Source of the DNA: an uncultured Syntrophomonadaceae bacterium
GTDB taxonomy: Bacteria > Bacillota > Syntrophomonadia > Syntrophomonadales > Syntrophomonadaceae
Assembly (NCBI GenBank): GCA_944391275.1
Contig: CALXSZ010000016.1
Span: 1-11,510 of the forward strand
Reading direction: 5' to 3'
DNA length: 11,510 nucleotides
The notes beneath the pieces are model-generated. The model was not told where the DNA came from and searched no databases. It saw only the letters and a program-made list of their open reading frames with translations. This document shows, one piece after another, positions 7,319 to 11,510 of the stretch (position 1 is its first letter; every line of letters begins with the position of its first letter). The translations under genes were made by a program, and so were the position numbers.

Positions 7319-7325
7319 TTATTAC

Positions 7326-9998
7326 ATGCGTATCGTCCTTTCCGGGTATTACGGATTTGATAACGCTGGCGACGAAGCTTTGTTGGCAGCTATTACTTCT
7401 TCGATTCATCAATATGCTCCTGAAGCAGAATTCACCGTACTTTCCGGCGCTCCTAAAAAAACGCGGGCCCTACACCAAGTTTCGGCCGTTCATTATATGA
7501 ATCCACTCGCCGTCATCCCGACGCTCGCTCGTTGCGATCTTTTAATCAGCGGCGGCGGAAGCATTTTCCAGGATGTAACAAGCGCCCGGTCGCTTCCTTA
7601 TTATATTGGCATCGTGGCGCTCGCTCGACTGCTGCGTAGGCCGGTGGTTTTTTATGCACAGGGCGTTGGTCCCATCAACCGTCGTTTTAGTAAATTTCTC
7701 ATGCGCCTCGTTGCGAATCACGTCAATTTTATTTCATTAAGAGATGAAAAATCCATGCAATTTTTACGCGAACTAGGCGTGACCCGTCCCCCTATGAAGG
7801 TCACGGCCGACCCGGTATTTGCGTTAACGCCTCGCCGGGAAGATTTCCTCGACGTCCAAGCCTACTTGGAAAGTATTCATCTGCAAGCTCAGCCTCTGAT
7901 TGGCGTTTCCTTACGTTCCTGGAAACGCTTGGACGGTTACCAACCGGTTTTGGCGGCTCAACTTGACGCATTAAGTCAACAGGGTTATCAAATATTATTC
8001 ATCCCACTCGCTTTTCCCGATGATATTCCTGCTTGTGAAGAAACCGCTGCTTTAATGAAACGCCCGGCTATTGTCTTAAAAGACCGCTGCTTAAGCAGCG
8101 AACAACATCTTGCGTTGATCTCGCATCTCAAACTGATGATCGGAATGCGCCTGCACGCCCTGGTTTTTTCCGCGCGCAGCGGAGTTCCTTTTGCCGGGAT
8201 TTCCTATGATCCAAAGGTTGAGGCGTTTCTCGAAATTTTCAATATGTCTCCGCTTCCTTTGGAAATGCCCGGAATGCAACAGCAAATTCAAGAACTGCTG
8301 TCTAATCAGGCAAAACAGCAACAGTTGTCGGAAATGGCGAAAGAACTGCGTGAAAAGGCTTGCGAAAATGCCCAAATCGCTTTGCAAATCGTCCGCCGCA
8401 ATCCGCCGGCTTCTGAAAAGTCCGCTTCGGATGTGGAGATCGCTTCAGCAGAATCGAAGCCAGCCCCTGGAAACGATCTTTCCGCTGCCCATTCGAAAAA
8501 TACCGGGCGTAATTTCATCGCAGTTTCTCTCGCCATCTTCTTTTCAAAAGCGTTGGGTTTTTTGCGCGACGTGTTGTTTGCATCGGTCTTTGGTACAACC
8601 CTCATTACGGATGCCTACCAAACGATTTTCAGCTTGCCTTCCCTGCTTTTTTCCAGCATTGGCAACGCGCTTTCATCCGTTAACATTCCGGACTTAACCG
8701 ACCACCTAAAAAACCGCAGCCGTGCGGAAACCCAAGCCTACATCGCCAATTTGTTTTCGCAGATCACGTTGATCGGTACGGTTCTTTCATTGCTGGGCAT
8801 AGTCGTCGCACCAACCATTACACATTTTATTGCTCCAGGTCTCGATGAGCAAGTGAACGCCCTTTCAGTGACGCTTTGCCGGATTATGATGCCCACGTTA
8901 CTTTTTGTTAATTTGGCGTATTTTAGCGCGGGAATCCTGCAAGTTCATGGGCACTTTCTACTTTCTTCCCTAATCAGTTTGCCCTTTAATTTGATGATTA
9001 TCTTCGCACTCTTTTTACGGCCGGGCGACCTGTTGTTTTTAGGGTATATGACCACCTTAGGCTGGCTTTTGCAATACATTATTCAATGTCCCGTATTGTT
9101 GAAATACGGGTACCATATGGGACGGAAGCTGAATTTTCTGGATCCTTACAGCCGAAATCTTTACCGCAATTTACTACCAATTTTGCTGGGGAATTCTCTG
9201 CTTCAGCTCTGCTTAATTGTCGACCGTTCTTTCGCTACCAACTTAGAAGACGGAACCGCCGCAGCGCTTTCTTTTGGAAGCAATTTATTCATCACCGTTA
9301 CCAGCGTCATTATCATCGCCATGACGACCGTGATTTTTCCCCGGCTTTCCAGTTATTGCCTGGCTCTTGATCTAATAAAAATCCGGGCGTTAATGTCCAA
9401 TGTTTTTAAAGTATTTCTTTTCATTTTGCTTCCATACCTAGTTCTAGTCGTTTGCTACCACCAGCAAATTATCTCTTTGGTGTATGAACGCGGCGCTTTT
9501 AATGAGACCTCTACCTATTTAACGGCTTTAAGCTTTCTTTTTTACAGCTTCGCTGTGATTGGATACGCCTGCCAGGAAGTATTTAATCGCGTTTTCTACG
9601 CCTTGAAAAAATTTAAAATCCCTATGCTCATCAGTTTTATTTGTCTTATTTTGAACGCGCTCTTCACATTCCTTTTGTATCGGCGCTTCCAGATCACGGG
9701 AATCGCTCTATCGACTTCCTGTTGCATGGGGCTGTATGCTGTTGTGATGTATTTTCTTTTACGCCGCGAAGTAGGCGGCGGGATGTTTTCCAGCGTCCCC
9801 GCCTATTTTCTCAAACTCTTGCTGCCTCTAGGCGGCATGCTGGCGGTAATCTTTTTGGGACGCATCTATTTCGGCACGCAGATCGCAGCGGCTATCGTAA
9901 CGGCTGTCGTCAGCAGCTTGCTTTATCTGGCCATCGCTTTTGGTTTAAAATTACATCACGTCATTTTCGCAAACGAAAACGACATACAAAAACAGTAA
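7326..9998 (+). CDS. csaB-murJ: Fusion protein: CsaB-type polysaccharide pyruvyltransferase joined to MurJ/MviN flippase
   Basis: One uninterrupted 890-residue frame holds two proteins normally encoded apart. Residues 1-357 are a cytoplasmic CsaB-type pyruvyltransferase: GYYGFDNAGDEAL (7-19), LISGGGSIFQD (73-83), FYAQGVGP (109-116) and GMRLHALVFSA (273-283). CsaB enzymes add ketal-pyruvate from PEP to wall polysaccharide, the modification recognised by SLH domains. A hydrophilic Ala/Ser/Glu linker spans about 358-395. Residues 396-880 are a MurJ/MviN-family flippase with about 14 hydrophobic segments, opening with FFSKALGFLRDVLFASVFG and TDAY. Arg414 and Asp429 align with E. coli MurJ Arg24 and Asp39 as I recall them; Arg18 is Lys408 and Arg52 is Phe442, the latter common, to my memory, in clostridial relatives. 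It should flip a lipid-linked wall precursor, either lipid II or the pyruvylated polymer unit. The DUF5693-type gene follows 18 bases downstream. Domain calls are firm; functional coupling is inferred. Confidence 0.92.
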   Translation: MRIVLSGYYGFDNAGDEALLAAITSSIHQYAPEAEFTVLSGAPKKTRALHQVSAVHYMNPLAVIPTLARCDLLISGGGSIFQDVTSARSLPYYIGIVALARLLRRPVVFYAQGVGPINRRFSKFLMRLVANHVNFISLRDEKSMQFLRELGVTRPPMKVTADPVFALTPRREDFLDVQAYLESIHLQAQPLIGVSLRSWKRLDGYQPVLAAQLDALSQQGYQILFIPLAFPDDIPACEETAALMKRPAIVLKDRCLSSEQHLALISHLKLMIGMRLHALVFSARSGVPFAGISYDPKVEAFLEIFNMSPLPLEMPGMQQQIQELLSNQAKQQQLSEMAKELREKACENAQIALQIVRRNPPASEKSASDVEIASAESKPAPGNDLSAAHSKNTGRNFIAVSLAIFFSKALGFLRDVLFASVFGTTLITDAYQTIFSLPSLLFSSIGNALSSVNIPDLTDHLKNRSRAETQAYIANLFSQITLIGTVLSLLGIVVAPTITHFIAPGLDEQVNALSVTLCRIMMPTLLFVNLAYFSAGILQVHGHFLLSSLISLPFNLMIIFALFLRPGDLLFLGYMTTLGWLLQYIIQCPVLLKYGYHMGRKLNFLDPYSRNLYRNLLPILLGNSLLQLCLIVDRSFATNLEDGTAAALSFGSNLFITVTSVIIIAMTTVIFPRLSSYCLALDLIKIRALMSNVFKVFLFILLPYLVLVVCYHQQIISLVYERGAFNETSTYLTALSFLFYSFAVIGYACQEVFNRVFYALKKFKIPMLISFICLILNALFTFLLYRRFQITGIALSTSCCMGLYAVVMYFLLRREVGGGMFSSVPAYFLKLLLPLGGMLAVIFLGRIYFGTQIAAAIVTAVVSSLLYLAIAFGLKLHHVIFANENDIQKQ

Positions 9999-10016
9999 AA
10001 AGGAGACTATTCGCTC

Positions 10017-11510
10017 ATGACAACAAAAAAGAATCCGTGTATTTTATTCCTCTGGCTTGTGCTTCTCGTGTGTTTAATCGCAGCCGCCAGCACCAGTATG
10101 GTATTACGCTGGCAGAATGAGGAAAAAAATCACACCATTTTATCGGTTGCCGATTATGAACAATTTGTCGAATCCAGTTACCATGCGGGACAATCGCTAT
10201 CCGATTTGTTTACGCAGTTAAAAGAAGCAGGGGTTCATGCCGTTGGAGTCAAGGAAATCTCGCTGCGCCAATTAGCCGCGGAGGGAAAAATTTCTCTGGA
10301 AGAATACGGGGATCTACTAAGTTCCATGCAATTATGGGATCCCGAACTTTTTACGCGCATACAGGCGGAAATAACTGCGACGTCCATTAATCCCTATTCT
10401 CTGGTGGCCGTCACCACCGACGAATCTACCGCAACTTTCTTGAATGAACGTCTGAGCCGACGTCTGACTGCAGATGAATGGACGTTTATTGAGGATCCAA
10501 ATCGCTTTTTCTTTATTATCCATACGGAACTCTCTCCATTAAATCCTAATGTAGAGGGCGATACGGAAGTGGATATGCGTTTAGGGTTTGACCTTGAACG
10601 GCTGGATCAATTACAAGAAAACGGATTCGATATCGTTTTGCGTCCGGGCGCAACGACGGGATCCAATCAAGATTACGTCCAGGAATACGAAGAAGTGATT
10701 CGGGATTATGACGTAAAAACCGTCATTTTTGCGAATACCGTATTAAAAGCGACCCCGGAAGACGTCGCTTACTTTGCGGACCTGACCCAAAAATATGGTC
10801 TAACCATCGGGGTCATTGAAAATTCTAACCAGATATTATACCTGGAGCAAGAAGGCTTAGATGATCTAATGGAAGCTGCCGATTATCCGATTAACCGCAC
10901 ATATTCCACCAGCAGCGACGATTTTGTCAAACAAAAAAGCGATCGGTACTATCGTTGGGTACGGGCGGTCGTGGATCGTGGGCTTCGGATCATGTACATA
11001 CAGCCTTTTAACGACGCCACGCAAACGATCTCCAAAAACTTAGACGATACGTATGAAGTAATTCAGGATTTTCACCATACCATGGTCGACAAGGGCTTTA
11101 CCGTAACCGGAGATCTTCCAACTTTAGACGCATCGCGACCTTCAACCGTTAACCGAGCGTTGATTGCCGTCAGTTTGATGGCGGGAGGATTATTGTATTT
11201 GGCTTACCTATTTCGTCCAAAGAGCCGGACTTTGTGGATTCTCACGGGGATTGGCTTGATCGGCGCAGCCGGCGTCAACTTTCTGGGCATGGATTGGACG
11301 AAAGTTTATGCTTTGGGGGCCGCCATCTTATACCCCACCCTCTCAGGACTCTTGGTTTTGCTCTATTTACGCAATCATCCCAAAACGCATTGGCTACCGA
11401 AAATGATAGTTTCGCTTCTTCTATTGCTGGCGGTCAACGCCTTAGGCATGATCACGTTGGTTACCAGCTTATCCGATTTACGTTATATCATGTATGTCCA
11501 GACCTTTAGC
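10017..11510 (+). CDS. DUF5693-type membrane protein, C-terminal end cut by window edge
   Basis: My plus-strand translation is open for 498 codons from ATG 10017 to the window edge. An AGGAG site (10001-10005) precedes it with a rather long 11-base spacer. The start follows the fusion gene stop by 18 bases, so the two are probably one transcript. An N-terminal hydrophobic segment (about 9-30) is followed by a roughly 350-residue extracytoplasmic domain, then at least four membrane segments (about 381-400, 405-424, 430-452 and 463-485). The outer domain alternates strand-like and helix-like stretches (for example LKEAGVHAVGVKE, GFDIVLRPGATTG, VKTVIFANT, GLTIGVIENSNQ, GLRIMYIQPF), suggesting a TIM-barrel-like fold; this is inference. 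From memory this matches the DUF5693 family, often found beside csaB in Bacillota. Its function is not known to me; context suggests a role in the pyruvylated wall polymer. Confidence 0.8.
   Translation, partial: MTTKKNPCILFLWLVLLVCLIAAASTSMVLRWQNEEKNHTILSVADYEQFVESSYHAGQSLSDLFTQLKEAGVHAVGVKEISLRQLAAEGKISLEEYGDLLSSMQLWDPELFTRIQAEITATSINPYSLVAVTTDESTATFLNERLSRRLTADEWTFIEDPNRFFFIIHTELSPLNPNVEGDTEVDMRLGFDLERLDQLQENGFDIVLRPGATTGSNQDYVQEYEEVIRDYDVKTVIFANTVLKATPEDVAYFADLTQKYGLTIGVIENSNQILYLEQEGLDDLMEAADYPINRTYSTSSDDFVKQKSDRYYRWVRAVVDRGLRIMYIQPFNDATQTISKNLDDTYEVIQDFHHTMVDKGFTVTGDLPTLDASRPSTVNRALIAVSLMAGGLLYLAYLFRPKSRTLWILTGIGLIGAAGVNFLGMDWTKVYALGAAILYPTLSGLLVLLYLRNHPKTHWLPKMIVSLLLLLAVNALGMITLVTSLSDLRYIMYVQTFS

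Noticed and set aside
8390..8520. Suspicion that the CsaB-MurJ fusion is a sequencing frameshift joining two genes
   Set aside because: The frame is continuous with a plausible hydrophilic linker, and I saw no Shine-Dalgarno followed by a good start codon before the MurJ domain. Reads would still be decisive.
8091..8605. Minus-strand open frames of about 98 codons inside the fusion gene
   Set aside because: They overlap the well-supported CsaB and linker coding sequence and show no recognisable domain or ribosome site.

Overview
The window looks like a chromosomal stretch from a Gram-positive bacterium of the Bacillota, most likely Clostridia-like. This is inferred from the gene families: an LCP wall-polymer ligase, a TagO/WecA-type transferase, a CsaB-type pyruvyltransferase, a DUF5693 protein, and a cell-wall amidase carrying SH3b, copper-amine-oxidase-N and AMIN modules. 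Strong GGAGG-type ribosome binding sites and sigma-A-like promoters agree. I see no mobile elements, RNA genes or CRISPR arrays. The window is almost fully coding, with two short non-coding gaps (about 212 and 335 bases).

Layout. Two gene blocks diverge from an intergenic region at about 6991-7325. Leftward (minus strand) the order is a polyprenyl-phosphate HexNAc-1-phosphate transferase (tagO/wecA-like, 5872-6990), an LCP-family ligase with a long acidic repetitive tail (4261-5838), a gap of about 210 bases with a hairpin and candidate promoter/operator sequences, a large modular N-acetylmuramoyl-L-alanine amidase (1520-4048), and a KP-43-like subtilase that runs off the left edge (1-1500). 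Rightward (plus strand) come an 890-residue fusion of a CsaB-type pyruvyltransferase to a MurJ/MviN-type flippase (7326-9998) and a DUF5693-type membrane protein that runs off the right edge (10017-11510).

How the genes may work together (inference). TagO-like enzymes start an undecaprenyl-linked wall polymer. CsaB-type enzymes add ketal-pyruvate to wall polysaccharide, which in known systems creates the ligand for SLH-domain proteins. MurJ-type proteins flip lipid-linked wall precursors. LCP proteins transfer finished polymers to peptidoglycan, and the amidase and protease act on the wall outside the cell. The window therefore reads as a set for building, pyruvylating, exporting, attaching and remodelling a secondary cell wall polysaccharide. 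The most notable item is the single-chain CsaB-MurJ fusion, which places a cytoplasmic glycan-modifying domain directly in front of a lipid-linked-precursor flippase domain.

Start sites were revised for two genes. The transferase start was moved from 7068 to 6990, because a strong promoter lies inside the longer version. The LCP start was moved from TTG 5844 to ATG 5838 on Shine-Dalgarno spacing.
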